Source: Serpentinimonas sp. (lineage in GTDB: Bacteria > Pseudomonadota > Gammaproteobacteria > Burkholderiales > Burkholderiaceae_C). From it: DNA of 25,641 nt. Positions within the stretch are counted from its first letter, which is position 1. Each line of letters starts with the position of its first letter. Both the position numbers and the translations under genes were made by a program. Under the pieces are notes generated by a model. That model ran no database searches, was not told the origin of the DNA, and worked only from the letters and a program-made list of their open reading frames with translations. The stretch is taken from positions 1-25,641 of the forward strand of contig JALOSG010000009.1 in assembly GCA_025458665.1 (NCBI GenBank). Direction: 5' to 3'. Below, piece after piece: positions 8,879 through 16,825 of this stretch.

Positions 8879-9798
8879 AGTGGGCCGTTCTGGGTGCCGG
8901 TGCCGTGGGCTGTTACTACGGCGGCATGCTGGCGCGCGCTGGCCACAGCGTGGTGCTCATTGGGCGCCCCTTGCACACAGAAGCCATACAGGCCAGCGGC
9001 CTGCTGCTGGAGACACGTAGCTTCACCGAACGCGTGGCGGTACAGGCCAGCACCGAACCTGCGGCGGTGGCCGGCGCGGACGCAGTGCTGCTGTGCGTGA
9101 AATCCACCGACACCGCCAGTTCGGTGGGAGCCATGGCCCCTTCGCTGCGCCCCGATGCGGTGGTGCTGAGCCTGCAGAACGGCGTGGACAATGCCGAGCG
9201 CGCGCAGGCCACGCTGAAAGCGCTGGGCCTGCCCAACGAAGTGCTGCCTACCGTGGTGTATGTGGCCACCGAAATGGCAGGGCCGGGCCATGTGAAGCAC
9301 CATGGGCGCGGGGAACTGGTCATGGGCCCTTCGGCGCAGCCCGGGTTGGATGCACGGCTGGTGGCTGCGTTGGCCCAGGCCTCCGTGCCAGTGACCATTT
9401 CCGACAACGTGACCGGTGCCCTGTGGGCCAAACTGATTGTGAACTGCGCCTACAACGCCTTGTCGGCCATTACCCACCTGCCCTATGGACAGCTGGTGCA
9501 GGGGCCCGGCATATGGGGAGTGATGCAGGCGGTGGTGCAGGAATGCGAAGCGGTGGCAAAGGCCATGGGCGTGCAGCCCGTGGGCGATGCCTGGACCGCC
9601 GTGCAGGCCATAGCCCAGACCATGCAGGGGCAGTACTCATCGACCGCGCAAGACCTCTCGCGCGGCAAACCCACCGAGATCGAATTCCTCAACGGCTACG
9701 TGGTGCGCCAGGGGGCGCAGCACGGCGTTCCCGTGCCCATGAACCAGCTGCTGCTGGCCCTGGTGCAGACCATGGAACGCCGCAAGGCAGCGGCCTGA
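8875..9798 (+). CDS. Ketopantoate reductase family protein (PanE/ApbA-like)
   Basis: A 307-residue NADP(H)-dependent reductase of the PanE/ApbA family. The N-terminal Rossmann motif GAGAVGCYYGG occupies residues 7-17. VLLCVKSTDT and SLQNGVDN follow, as in PanE, and the catalytic lysine is Lys186 in WAKLIVNCAYNALSAI. The C-terminal helical domain contains STAQDLSRGKPTEIEFLNG, the family's substrate/cofactor segment with its glutamates. It is translationally coupled to vanA through an ATGA overlap, which is unexpected for a pantothenate gene. It may be a paralogue acting on another 2-oxo acid or aromatic-pathway intermediate (inference). Its stop lies only 6 bp from the stop of the converging Bug gene, with no terminator visible between them. 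Confidence 0.88.
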   Translation: MKWAVLGAGAVGCYYGGMLARAGHSVVLIGRPLHTEAIQASGLLLETRSFTERVAVQASTEPAAVAGADAVLLCVKSTDTASSVGAMAPSLRPDAVVLSLQNGVDNAERAQATLKALGLPNEVLPTVVYVATEMAGPGHVKHHGRGELVMGPSAQPGLDARLVAALAQASVPVTISDNVTGALWAKLIVNCAYNALSAITHLPYGQLVQGPGIWGVMQAVVQECEAVAKAMGVQPVGDAWTAVQAIAQTMQGQYSSTAQDLSRGKPTEIEFLNGYVVRQGAQHGVPVPMNQLLLALVQTMERRKAAA

Positions 9799-9804
9799 CG
9801 CTGT

Positions 9805-10800
9805 TCAGTTCACGCTGGCGCCAGAGGCCTTCACCACTTCGGCCCACTTGGCCGTTTCCTGGGTGATGAAGGCGGCGAACTGCTCCGGGGTCTCGGGGCT
9901 GGGGGTGGCGCCCTGTTCGGCAATGCGCTGCTTCACCGCCGGATCGTTCAACGCCTTGACGATCGTGGCGTTGAGCTTCTGCACCACTGGGGCTGGTGTG
10001 CCCGCCGGCGCAAACAGACCAAACCACGAAGTGGCTTCGTAACCCGGCACCCCTGCTTCGGCCACGGTGGGCACATTCGGCAATTCGGGCGAGCGCTGGG
10101 CCGTGGTGACTGCCAGCGGAATGAGCTTGCCCGCCTTCACGTGCGGGAGGACCGAAGGCATGTTGTCGAACATGATGGCGGTCTGGCCGCCCAGAAGATC
10201 GGCAAGGGCCGGAGCACTGCCACGGTAGGGAATGTGCACCATGAACACCTGGGCCATGCTCTTGAACATCTCGGCCGACAGGTGAATGGAAGTGCCGCTG
10301 CCCGAGGACGCGTAGTTGATCTTGCCTGGGTTGGCTTTGGCGTAGGCCACCAGCTCTTTCACGCTGCGGAAGGGCTGGGAGGGGTGGGCCACCAGCAAGT
10401 TGGGCACCATGGCGACGCGGCTCAGGGGTGCAAAGTCCTTGACGTGGTTGTACGGCAGGTTTTTGTAGAGGCTGGCGTTGATGGCGTGCGTGCCGACGGT
10501 GCCCATGAGCAGGGTGTAACCGTCCGGCGCGGCACGGGCCACCATTTGCGCGCCCACGTTACCGCCTGCACCGCCACGGTTGTCTATGACTACCGGCTGA
10601 CCCAGTTCTGTCGACAGGTACTGGCCCATGATGCGGGCGAGGATGTCGGTGGTGCCGCCCGCAGAAAACGGCACCACGATGGTAATGCTCTTGGTCGGGT
10701 AAGCCTGGGCACTGGCGACTTGGGGCAGCGCGGCGGCGGTGAGCAGCGCGGTGGTGGCCAGAAGGGCGGTGCGGCGGCTGGCGGTGAAGCGATAGGTCAT
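9805..10800 (-). CDS. Bug-family (TctC) periplasmic binding protein
   Basis: A 331-residue extracytoplasmic binding protein of the Bug/TctC family, which is greatly expanded in Burkholderiales and mostly binds carboxylates. A classical signal peptide covers about residues 1-32 (RRTALLATTALLTAAALPQVASAQA). The mature protein begins YPTKSITIVVPFSAGGTTDILAR, the family hallmark, followed by IDNRGGAGGNVGA, ASSGSGTSIHLSAEM and IPYRGSAPALADLLGGQT. A strong AAGGAG ribosome-binding site precedes the ATG. No TctA/TctB membrane partners are nearby, which is common for Bug genes. It is the last gene of the minus-strand catabolic run, 57 bp after the RraA-like gene, so its ligand is probably related to that pathway (inference). 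Confidence 0.93.
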   Translation of the reverse strand: MTYRFTASRRTALLATTALLTAAALPQVASAQAYPTKSITIVVPFSAGGTTDILARIMGQYLSTELGQPVVIDNRGGAGGNVGAQMVARAAPDGYTLLMGTVGTHAINASLYKNLPYNHVKDFAPLSRVAMVPNLLVAHPSQPFRSVKELVAYAKANPGKINYASSGSGTSIHLSAEMFKSMAQVFMVHIPYRGSAPALADLLGGQTAIMFDNMPSVLPHVKAGKLIPLAVTTAQRSPELPNVPTVAEAGVPGYEATSWFGLFAPAGTPAPVVQKLNATIVKALNDPAVKQRIAEQGATPSPETPEQFAAFITQETAKWAEVVKASGASVN

Positions 10801-10857
10801 GGGTGGTCTCCTTTCGGGTGGTTGTGATGTTGGTCATCCATGCGGCCGGGGTTAAGG

Positions 10858-11607
10858 CTAAGCCCTGCCTTTGGGGACAGCCTGCTTCCAGGCCTCGTAG
10901 CGGGCCTTGTTGTCGGCGTTGGGCGGATACAGGCCAGGCAGGGACGCACCCGCCTGCACCTGCTCCATGATCCAGCCCTCCTGCAATTCCTGCTCCACGG
11001 CTTCGGCGGTGACCACGTCAAGCAGGTCGGCCGGAATGAGCACGGCGCCATCGTCGTCCACCACGAGCACATCGTTGGGGAACACGGCCACACCGCCGCA
11101 GGCAATGGGTTCTTGCCAGCCCACGAACGTCAGGCCCGCCACAGAGGGCGGCGCAGCCACGCCCTGGCACCAGACCGGCAGGCCAGTGCCCAGCACGCCG
11201 GCCACGTCGCGCACCACGCCATCGGTCACCAGGCCGGCCACGCCACGCTGGGCCATGCGGGCACAGAGAATGTCGCCAAAAATGCCCGCGTCGGTGGTGC
11301 CCAGGCTGTCCACCACGGCTACGCAGCCGGCGGGCATGTCCTCAATGGCCGCACGGGTGGAAATGGGTGAGCCCCACGATGCGGGTGTGGCCAGGTCTTC
11401 GCGCGCGGGCACAAAGCGCAGCGTGAAGGCACGCCCTACCAGGCGAGGCTGGCCGGTGCGCAGCGGGCGGGCACCGCGCAGCCACACATTGCGCAGGCCT
11501 TTTTTCAGCAGCACCGTGGTGAGCGTGGCGGTGGTCACGCCACGCAGCATCTCGGCGGTAGTGGCGTCCAGGGGCAGTACGGCGGGGCGGGCGGATTCAC
11601 TGGGCAT
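10858..11607 (-). CDS. RraA-like class II pyruvate aldolase / decarboxylase family protein
   Basis: A 249-residue member of the RraA/HMG-CHA aldolase family, metal-dependent enzymes that cleave 4-hydroxy-4-methyl-2-oxoglutarate or 4-carboxy-4-hydroxy-2-oxoadipate, or decarboxylate oxaloacetate. The key motif is GLVTDGVVRD, with the catalytic pair Arg133-Asp134. It is preceded by the loop FGDILCARMAQRG, where Asp112 stands at the position often taken by Glu. The C-terminal VFPNDVLVVDDDGAVLIP is also typical. The start at 11607 (MPSESARP) is preferred over an upstream in-frame ATG at 11652 that lies deep inside the HD gene. It overlaps the HD gene by 11 bp. The exact substrate is unknown; a true RNase E regulator is unlikely in this catabolic setting. 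Confidence 0.85.
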   Translation of the reverse strand: MPSESARPAVLPLDATTAEMLRGVTTATLTTVLLKKGLRNVWLRGARPLRTGQPRLVGRAFTLRFVPAREDLATPASWGSPISTRAAIEDMPAGCVAVVDSLGTTDAGIFGDILCARMAQRGVAGLVTDGVVRDVAGVLGTGLPVWCQGVAAPPSVAGLTFVGWQEPIACGGVAVFPNDVLVVDDDGAVLIPADLLDVVTAEAVEQELQEGWIMEQVQAGASLPGLYPPNADNKARYEAWKQAVPKGRA

Positions 11608-12178
11608 CGACGGCGGCCTTGTAGATGGTGTTGCGGGGCTTGGCCAGCACACGCTGCACGATGGGCACGAAGGTCTCGATCGGCTCCGCTTTCACCGCGG
11701 GGTTAAATGCCGGGTTGTCGTAGAGCTCCACGAATTCGGCGGTGCGTTCGTAGTGCGGGTGGCCCTGGAACGTGTTGCGCATGTCGCGGTCCATGCCAAT
11801 GTGGTGGAAGAAGTTGTAGCCTTGGAAGATGCCGTGGTGCTGCACCATCCAGAGGTTTTCTTCGCTCACGAAGGGCTTCAGTATGGCCGCCGCAATGTCG
11901 GGGTGGTTGTAGCTGCCCAGCGTGTCACCAATGTCGTGCAGCAGCGCACAGGTGACGTACTCGTCATCGCGGCCGTCTTTCAGGGCCAGCGTGGCGGTTT
12001 GCAGGCAGTGGGTGTAGCGGTCTACGGGAAAGCCGCCAAAGTCGCCATCGAGCAAGGCCAGGTGGGCCAGCACGCGTTCGGGGAGGGAGCGGGCCATTTT
12101 CATGGCCTCGGGCAGGATCAGCGCCCAGTCTTCGCGGGTGCTGTCTTGCATGCGGGTGAAACTGGCGCGGTCGTTCAT
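11597..12178 (-). CDS. HD-domain protein, possible diiron oxygenase
   Basis: A 193-residue HD-domain protein. Visible candidate metal ligands are His57 (YTHCLQTA), His81-Asp82 in CALLHDIGD, His92 (SYNHPD), His114/His115 (MVQHHG) and Asp154 (ELYDNPAF). The pattern H...HD...H...H...D resembles the mixed-valent diiron oxygenases MIOX and PhnZ more than a simple HD phosphohydrolase, which needs fewer ligands. Its place between a dehydrogenase and an aldolase gene in a catabolic run also fits an oxygenase (inference). A CGGAG ribosome-binding site lies before the ATG. Its stop lies inside the start of the RraA-like gene. A phosphohydrolase role is not excluded, and no substrate can be named. Confidence 0.8.
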   Translation of the reverse strand: MNDRASFTRMQDSTREDWALILPEAMKMARSLPERVLAHLALLDGDFGGFPVDRYTHCLQTATLALKDGRDDEYVTCALLHDIGDTLGSYNHPDIAAAILKPFVSEENLWMVQHHGIFQGYNFFHHIGMDRDMRNTFQGHPHYERTAEFVELYDNPAFNPAVKAEPIETFVPIVQRVLAKPRNTIYKAAVDAQ

Positions 12179-12194
12179 GGCGGGCTCCGTGGCC

Positions 12195-13112
12195 TCAGGG
12201 GGCTGGTGGGTCGGGGGGTGAATCGGGGGCGATGGTGTGGTTGGCCATCATCTCCAGGCTGCGGCACAGCGCGGAGTGGTCCTTGCCTGCCATGCCATGG
12301 GCGGCGCAACTCTGCATGAGCTGGGCGGCGCTGGCGGTGTGCGGCAGGCTGACGCCCAGTTCCTTGGCGCCTTGCAGCGCCAGGTTCAAGTCCTTCTGGT
12401 GCAGCTCTATGCGAAAGCCCGGGTTGAAGGTGCGCTGGATCATCCGCTCGCCGTGCACCTCCAGAATGCGGCTGGCCGCAAAGCCGCCCATGAGGGCCTG
12501 GCGCACCTTGGCCGGATCGGCGCCGGCTTTGCTGGCGAACAGCAACGCCTCGGCCACCGCCTCGATGTTCAGTGCCACGATGATCTGGTTGGCCACCTTG
12601 GTGGTCTGCCCGTCGCCGTTGCCACCCACCAGCGTGATGTTCTTGCCCATGGCCTGGAACAGCGGGAGTGCACGTTCGAACGCGGCTTCCGGGCCGCCCA
12701 CCATGATGGTGAGGCTGGCTGCCTTGGCGCCCACTTCGCCACCGCTCACGGGCGCATCCAGGTAGTCGGCGCCCAGCGCATTGATGCGCTGCGCGAACGC
12801 CTTGGTGGCCGTGGGGCTGATGCTGCTCATGTCGATGACGCACTTGCCCTGGCCACCGGCCTTCAGGCCTTCGGCCACGCCAGCGGCGCCAAACAGCACC
12901 TCTTCCACCTGCGGCGTGTCGGGCAGCATGGTGATGACGATATCGGCCTGCCGCGCCACATCGGCCGCGTCGGCGCACACCACGGCGCCGGCTTCCACCA
13001 CCGAGGCGGGCACCTGCCGGCGCGCCCAGGTGAAGAGCGTGTGGCCCTTGGCCTGCAAATGGCCCGCCATGGGCAGGCCCATGATGCCCAGGCCGATGAA
13101 TCCCACTTTCAT
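12195..13112 (-). CDS. GarR-type 3-hydroxyacid dehydrogenase (2-hydroxy-3-oxopropionate reductase-like)
   Basis: A 305-residue NAD(P)-dependent beta-hydroxyacid dehydrogenase. The nucleotide motif GLGIMG is at residues 7-12 (MKVGFIGLGIMGLPMAG), the substrate motif DAPVSGGEVGA at 119-129, and the catalytic lysine is Lys172 in TTKVANQIIVALN. The combination resembles tartronate semialdehyde reductase (GarR/GlxR) more than 3-hydroxyisobutyrate dehydrogenase, but the two are hard to separate by eye. The ATG at 13112 is chosen because the Rossmann fold starts there; the open frame upstream lacks homology. The C-terminus has a short Pro/Asp-rich tail. It is 16 bp upstream of the HD gene, in the same transcript. 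Confidence 0.88.
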   Translation of the reverse strand: MKVGFIGLGIMGLPMAGHLQAKGHTLFTWARRQVPASVVEAGAVVCADAADVARQADIVITMLPDTPQVEEVLFGAAGVAEGLKAGGQGKCVIDMSSISPTATKAFAQRINALGADYLDAPVSGGEVGAKAASLTIMVGGPEAAFERALPLFQAMGKNITLVGGNGDGQTTKVANQIIVALNIEAVAEALLFASKAGADPAKVRQALMGGFAASRILEVHGERMIQRTFNPGFRIELHQKDLNLALQGAKELGVSLPHTASAAQLMQSCAAHGMAGKDHSALCRSLEMMANHTIAPDSPPDPPAP

Positions 13113-13180
13113 GTCTCTGTCTGCCTTCTTGGTTTCAACGGCGGCTTCAACACCGCTCTGCCGCTCTATGCCAGCGAGGC

Positions 13181-13342
13181 TCAGGAATCCGATTCCTTGC
13201 GCGCCTGCCAAAGATCCACCAGCATCATGACAATGCCAATGGCGGCCACGCCCATCATGGCGGGTTCCTTCACCTTGATGATGAAGGAGGACAGGAAGGT
13301 AATCAGCAGGCCAGCGCCTATGAGTCCGTAGATCAGTTTCAT
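13181..13342 (-). CDS. Small two-helix membrane protein (53 residues)
   Basis: A short frame running from an ATG at 13342 to a TGA at 13181, preceded by an AAGGA ribosome-binding site at suitable distance. The product begins MKLIYGLIGAGLLITFL, a hydrophobic helix, followed by a basic turn (IIKVKEPAMM), a second hydrophobic helix (GVAAIGIVMMLVDLW) and a charged tail (QARKESDS). It fills an otherwise empty 257-bp interval between the amidase and garR-like genes, in the same direction. Function unknown; it could be an accessory of the TRAP transporter, or unrelated. Confidence 0.7.
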   Translation of the reverse strand: MKLIYGLIGAGLLITFLSSFIIKVKEPAMMGVAAIGIVMMLVDLWQARKESDS

Positions 13343-13369
13343 GGTCTTGTCCTTGGTGAATGGTTGGGG

Positions 13370-14719
13370 TCAGGCGGCCGCTGAAGCCACGGTGTTCATG
13401 AGCCAGCGCGCCGTGCGCAACAGACGAGCGTCGTCACCGCGCGGGCCCACCAGCTGCACCCCGATGGGCAGGCCGTTGGCGCCGCGCAGCAAAGGCAGGG
13501 AAATGGCAGGCATGCCTGTGAACGTCCAGAGCGTACACATGACCGGGTCTCCGGTGGCGTCCAGGCCCGCGGGTGCGGTGCCCAGCGTGGCCGGGGTGAT
13601 GAACGCGGAGAAGTGGTCGAACACGTCCTCGAAGCCGGCATTGAGCAACGCGATGCGAGCCACAGCCTTGCGGTAGTCCACCGCAGTGACGCGCTGGCCG
13701 CGCTCGATCTGCGCCTTCAACGAGGCCGACAACTGGTCGCGTCCTTCTCGGTACTCCTTGTCGTAGGAACCCGCAATGTCGGCCTCCATGACGGTGCGCT
13801 GCCACTCAATGGCATCGGCCGCGCTGGGGGGCAGATCGAAGGACTTCACGCGGTCACCGAGCAGCTGCACCAGTTCCTGGAAAGCTTCCTGGGCATCGGG
13901 CGCCATACGGTCCCAGAACGGCGTTTTCACCCAGCCCAGTGTGGGCGGCACCGGCGGCTCCTGCAGAGCGGTGCGCAGCAGTGGCAGGTGGGCACGGGGT
14001 ACCGTGGCGGGGTCGTGCTCGTCATAGCCTGCCAACACCTCGGCCAGCAGCGCGGCGTCGGCCACGCTGCGGGCAAACACCCCCACCTGATCCAGCGGCG
14101 GCGACTGTGTGAGTACACCGGTACGCGGAATGAGCCCGAAGGTGGGTTTGTAGCCCACCACGCCGCAGAACGAAGCTGGCCGAATGACGGAACCGTTGGT
14201 TTGCGTGCCCACTGCCAGCGGCACCTGCCCCGCCGCCACCGCCGCGGCCGAACCGCTGGAGGAACCACCGGGCGTGTGCCCGGGGTTGTGCGGGTTGCGC
14301 GTCTTGCCTGGGCTGTAGGTGGCCATTTCCGTGGTCACGGTCTTGCCCATGATGACGGCACCGGCTGCACGCAGGCTGCGTACCAGGGTGGCATCGGCGC
14401 GCGGCTGGCGCCCGCTGAACAGCGGCGAGCCGAGTTCGGTGGGCAAGTCGCGGGTGTCGATGATGTCTTTGATGCCCACCGCCAGGCCGAACAAGGGCCC
14501 GTCGGGGGCACCCGCGGCGTGCCGCTCATCCAGGTTTTCGGCCTGGGAGCGCACGTAACCCGCATCGAGAGTGGTCCACGCCTGTACCTGGGGTTCGGTC
14601 TCCTGGATGCGGCCCATGAGCGCCTGGGTGTAGTCGCGCACCGAAAACTCACCCGCACTCATGCGGCGGGTGGCGTCTGTGGCTTCCAGCGCCACCAGTT
14701 GGGAGGCTTGCAAGGTCAT
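13370..14719 (-). CDS. Amidase (amidase signature family)
   Basis: A 449-residue amidase-signature hydrolase, which hydrolyses a carboxamide to acid and ammonia. The Ser-cisSer-Lys triad is visible: Lys84 in VGIKDIIDT, Ser153 in the Gly/Ser-rich loop TPGGSSSGSAAAVAAG, and nucleophile Ser177 in TNGSVIRPASFCG, exactly 24 residues later as in malonamidase and FAAH. GatA relatives have longer C-terminal regions and sit beside gatB/gatC, which are absent here, so this is a catabolic amidase. No signal peptide is seen, so it acts in the cytoplasm, probably on a substrate brought in by the TRAP system encoded just upstream (inference). It starts 15 bp after dctM; the ribosome-binding site is weak. 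Confidence 0.92.
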   Translation of the reverse strand: MTLQASQLVALEATDATRRMSAGEFSVRDYTQALMGRIQETEPQVQAWTTLDAGYVRSQAENLDERHAAGAPDGPLFGLAVGIKDIIDTRDLPTELGSPLFSGRQPRADATLVRSLRAAGAVIMGKTVTTEMATYSPGKTRNPHNPGHTPGGSSSGSAAAVAAGQVPLAVGTQTNGSVIRPASFCGVVGYKPTFGLIPRTGVLTQSPPLDQVGVFARSVADAALLAEVLAGYDEHDPATVPRAHLPLLRTALQEPPVPPTLGWVKTPFWDRMAPDAQEAFQELVQLLGDRVKSFDLPPSAADAIEWQRTVMEADIAGSYDKEYREGRDQLSASLKAQIERGQRVTAVDYRKAVARIALLNAGFEDVFDHFSAFITPATLGTAPAGLDATGDPVMCTLWTFTGMPAISLPLLRGANGLPIGVQLVGPRGDDARLLRTARWLMNTVASAAA

Positions 14720-14734
14720 GCGTCAATCACCGCT

Positions 14735-16081
14735 TCAGTTGCCGTACAGCACATCGGGCAGCCAGAACACCAGTTGCGGCCAGATGTAAACCGCCGCCAT
14801 GGCCACAAACACCATGCCCACGAACGGTAAACACCCTTTGAAGATGGCCGAGAGCATCACATGCTTGGGCGCCACGCCTTTCAGGTAGTAGGCCGACATG
14901 GCCATGGGTGGCGTGAGGAAGGACGTTTGCAGGTTCAGCGCGATGAGGATACCGAACAGAATCGGGTCGACCCCGAACAGCGGCAGCAGCGGCAGGAAGA
15001 TGGGCACGAAGATGATGATGATCTCGCTCCACTCCAGCGGCCAGCCGAGGATGAAGATGATGATCTGCGTGAGGATGAGGAAGGTGACCGTGTTGAGGTT
15101 GAGCCCCATCACGAAGTCTTTCACCAGGTGCTCGCCGCCCAGGTAACTGAAGATGGAAGAGAACAGCCAGGAGCCCACAAACAGGTAGCACACCATGGCA
15201 CTGGTGCGCGCCGTCAGGTACACCGCTTCGCGCAACTTTCCCCAGGTCATGGAGCGGTAAGCGGTGGCCAGAATAACCGAACCCAGCGCACCAATGGCCG
15301 CCGCCTCGCTGGGGGTGGCCAGGCCGAACAGAATGGCACCCAGCACCGACATGATCAGGAAGGCCAGCGGGAAGAAAGCCTTGATCAGCAACAGCACCAC
15401 CTCGAAGTAACCCATGCGGTTTTCATCGTCCGGCATGCTGGGCATGAGTTTGGGGTTGATGAGTGCCCGCACGACCACATACACCATGTACAGCCCCGCC
15501 AGCAGGAAGCCAGGCAGCAACGCAGCCGCGTAGAGCTTCACCACCGACACACCGGCCGTGGCGCCGTACACGATCAGCATGATGGAGGGCGGGATCAGGA
15601 TGCCCAGCGTACCGCCGGCGCAAATGACGCCGGCCGCAATGCTGGTGTCGTAACGTGCCTTGAGCATGGCCGGGAAGGCCAGCAAGCCCATGAGCGTGAC
15701 CACTGCACCCACAATGCCGGTGGCCGTGGCGAACAGCGCACAAGTCACCAGCGCGGCAATGGCCATGGCACCAGGCACACGCCGGAAGGCAATCTGCAGG
15801 CTCAGGAACAGGCGGTCCAGGATGTTGGAGCGCTCGATCATGTAACCCATGAACAGGAACAGCGGGATAGCGACCAGAATGTCGCTGTTCATCACGCTGA
15901 AGGTGTTCTGCGTGAAGAGGTAGAAGACCTGGTTGTTGAACCAGTCCACGTTGGGGTTGTAGTAGGCGTAGAAGCCGAACATCGTGCCCATCGCCATCAG
16001 CGTGAAGGCTATGGGGAAGCCCAGCATGATGATGAAGATGAACAGGCCCAGCATCAGGAGGGCGACTTGCGGGTCGGTCAT
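14735..16081 (-). CDS. dctM: TRAP transporter large permease (DctM-like)
   Basis: A 448-residue very hydrophobic protein, the large membrane subunit of a tripartite ATP-independent periplasmic (TRAP) transporter, which moves organic acids using a Na+ gradient. It starts VALLMLGLFIFIIMLGFPIA, the family N-terminus. It contains AIPLFLFMGYMIERS, GILIPPSIMLIVYG and GLATPSEAAAIGALGS, all DctM hallmarks, over about eleven or twelve membrane segments. Its ATG overlaps the dctQ stop by 4 bp (ATGA), so the two are translated together. The long cytoplasmic stretch around MPSMPDDENRMGYFEV is typical of the subgroup with larger subunits. Confidence 0.95.
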   Translation of the reverse strand: MTDPQVALLMLGLFIFIIMLGFPIAFTLMAMGTMFGFYAYYNPNVDWFNNQVFYLFTQNTFSVMNSDILVAIPLFLFMGYMIERSNILDRLFLSLQIAFRRVPGAMAIAALVTCALFATATGIVGAVVTLMGLLAFPAMLKARYDTSIAAGVICAGGTLGILIPPSIMLIVYGATAGVSVVKLYAAALLPGFLLAGLYMVYVVVRALINPKLMPSMPDDENRMGYFEVVLLLIKAFFPLAFLIMSVLGAILFGLATPSEAAAIGALGSVILATAYRSMTWGKLREAVYLTARTSAMVCYLFVGSWLFSSIFSYLGGEHLVKDFVMGLNLNTVTFLILTQIIIFILGWPLEWSEIIIIFVPIFLPLLPLFGVDPILFGILIALNLQTSFLTPPMAMSAYYLKGVAPKHVMLSAIFKGCLPFVGMVFVAMAAVYIWPQLVFWLPDVLYGN

Positions 16082-16722
16082 GACCGGGCTCCAGAGTTGT
16101 TGTTTTGGTTGGATGCGGGCGGGACTGCCATTGCAGCTATACCAGCCGCAGCAGCGGCTGCTTCAGGGCTGTGCTGCAGCGCGTCTTCCATCTCTTCCAC
16201 GTCGTGCAGGCGAGCCGGCCACTGACCCGTTTTCAGGCACAGCACACAGCGCAGCACCTCGGCAATGCCTTGCAAGGTCAGCAGCACGCCGGCTACGGGG
16301 ATCAGCATCTTGAGCGGCCAGATCGGCACGCCCACCGGGCTGTTCACACTCACCTCGCGGATGCGCATGGCGTCGCTGCCGTATTGCCAGCCGGCAAACA
16401 CCAGCGCCAGCACACCTGGAAAGTAAAAGATGAAGTACAGGAACAGTTCAAGCCGGGCCTGGTTGCGGGGCTTCCAGGTGCGGTAGAAGATGTCGGCGCG
16501 CACATGGCCACCGCGCGACAGCGTGTAGGCGCCCGACATGAGGAACAGCGACCCGTAGAGGATGAAGCTGAAGTCGAAGGCCCAGCTGGTGGGTGCATTC
16601 AGCGCGTAACGCATGAACACCTCGAAGCTGATGCCGAGGATGAGAATCACGATGCACCACGCGAACGCGTGGCCAATCGCCTTGTTGAGCTGGTCGATGT
16701 GTCTGATGACGCTGTGAATCAT
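16078..16722 (-). CDS. dctQ: TRAP transporter small permease (DctQ-like)
   Basis: A 214-residue membrane protein with four helices, the small TRAP permease subunit that partners DctM. Landmarks are SFEVFMRYALNAPTSWAFD and GAYTLSRGGHVRADIFY, both typical of DctQ. The C-terminus extends beyond usual members with a soluble tail that includes an Ala-rich stretch (PEAAAAAAGIAAMA). The start at 16722 (MIHSVIRH) has a GGGAG ribosome-binding site at correct distance; a GTG at 16743 is less likely. A 103-bp gap with a strong hairpin separates it from dctP. Confidence 0.93.
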   Translation of the reverse strand: MIHSVIRHIDQLNKAIGHAFAWCIVILILGISFEVFMRYALNAPTSWAFDFSFILYGSLFLMSGAYTLSRGGHVRADIFYRTWKPRNQARLELFLYFIFYFPGVLALVFAGWQYGSDAMRIREVSVNSPVGVPIWPLKMLIPVAGVLLTLQGIAEVLRCVLCLKTGQWPARLHDVEEMEDALQHSPEAAAAAAGIAAMAVPPASNQNNNSGARS

Positions 16723-16756
16723 GGGGGGGCTCCCGTTGAACACGGAGGGTTACCAA

Positions 16757-16786
16757 ACAGAAGGGAGGCTGTGGCCTCCCTTCTGT
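16757..16786 (-). other. RNA stem-loop between dctP and dctQ
   Basis: CAGAAGGGAGGC (16758-16769) and GCCTCCCTTCTG (16774-16785) form a perfect 12-bp stem, 13 with the flanking A-T pair, around a 4-base loop. Read on the minus strand it follows the dctP stop codon by about 40 bases and is followed by only TTGG rather than a real T-run. It is more likely an mRNA-stabilising or partial-termination hairpin than a full terminator. Such a hairpin would raise binding-protein mRNA above that of the permeases. Confidence 0.75.
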
Positions 16787-16825
16787 GGTGCCGCCCACAG
16801 CAAACTGCGGGCGCGGGGCAAGGCT

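Noticed and set aside
9799..9804. Expected bidirectional terminator between the converging PanE-like and Bug genes.
   Set aside because: Only six bases separate the stop codons and no stem-loop with a T-run is visible.
10858..11607. Reading the RraA-like gene as the RNase E inhibitor RraA or as a menaquinone methyltransferase.
   Set aside because: The DGxxRD aldolase motif and the catabolic neighbours fit a pyruvate aldolase or decarboxylase better; the methyltransferase name is a historical misannotation of this family.
10907..12319. Open frame of 470 codons on the plus strand opposite the RraA-like and HD genes.
   Set aside because: No domain; both opposite-strand genes carry family motifs.
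13370..14719. Reading the amidase as GatA of the tRNA amidotransferase.
   Set aside because: No gatB or gatC nearby, and the setting is catabolic next to transport genes.
14861..16225. Open frame of 454 codons on the plus strand opposite dctM and dctQ.
   Set aside because: The product is a hydrophilic His/Gln/Glu-rich mirror of membrane-protein codons; clearly a shadow frame.
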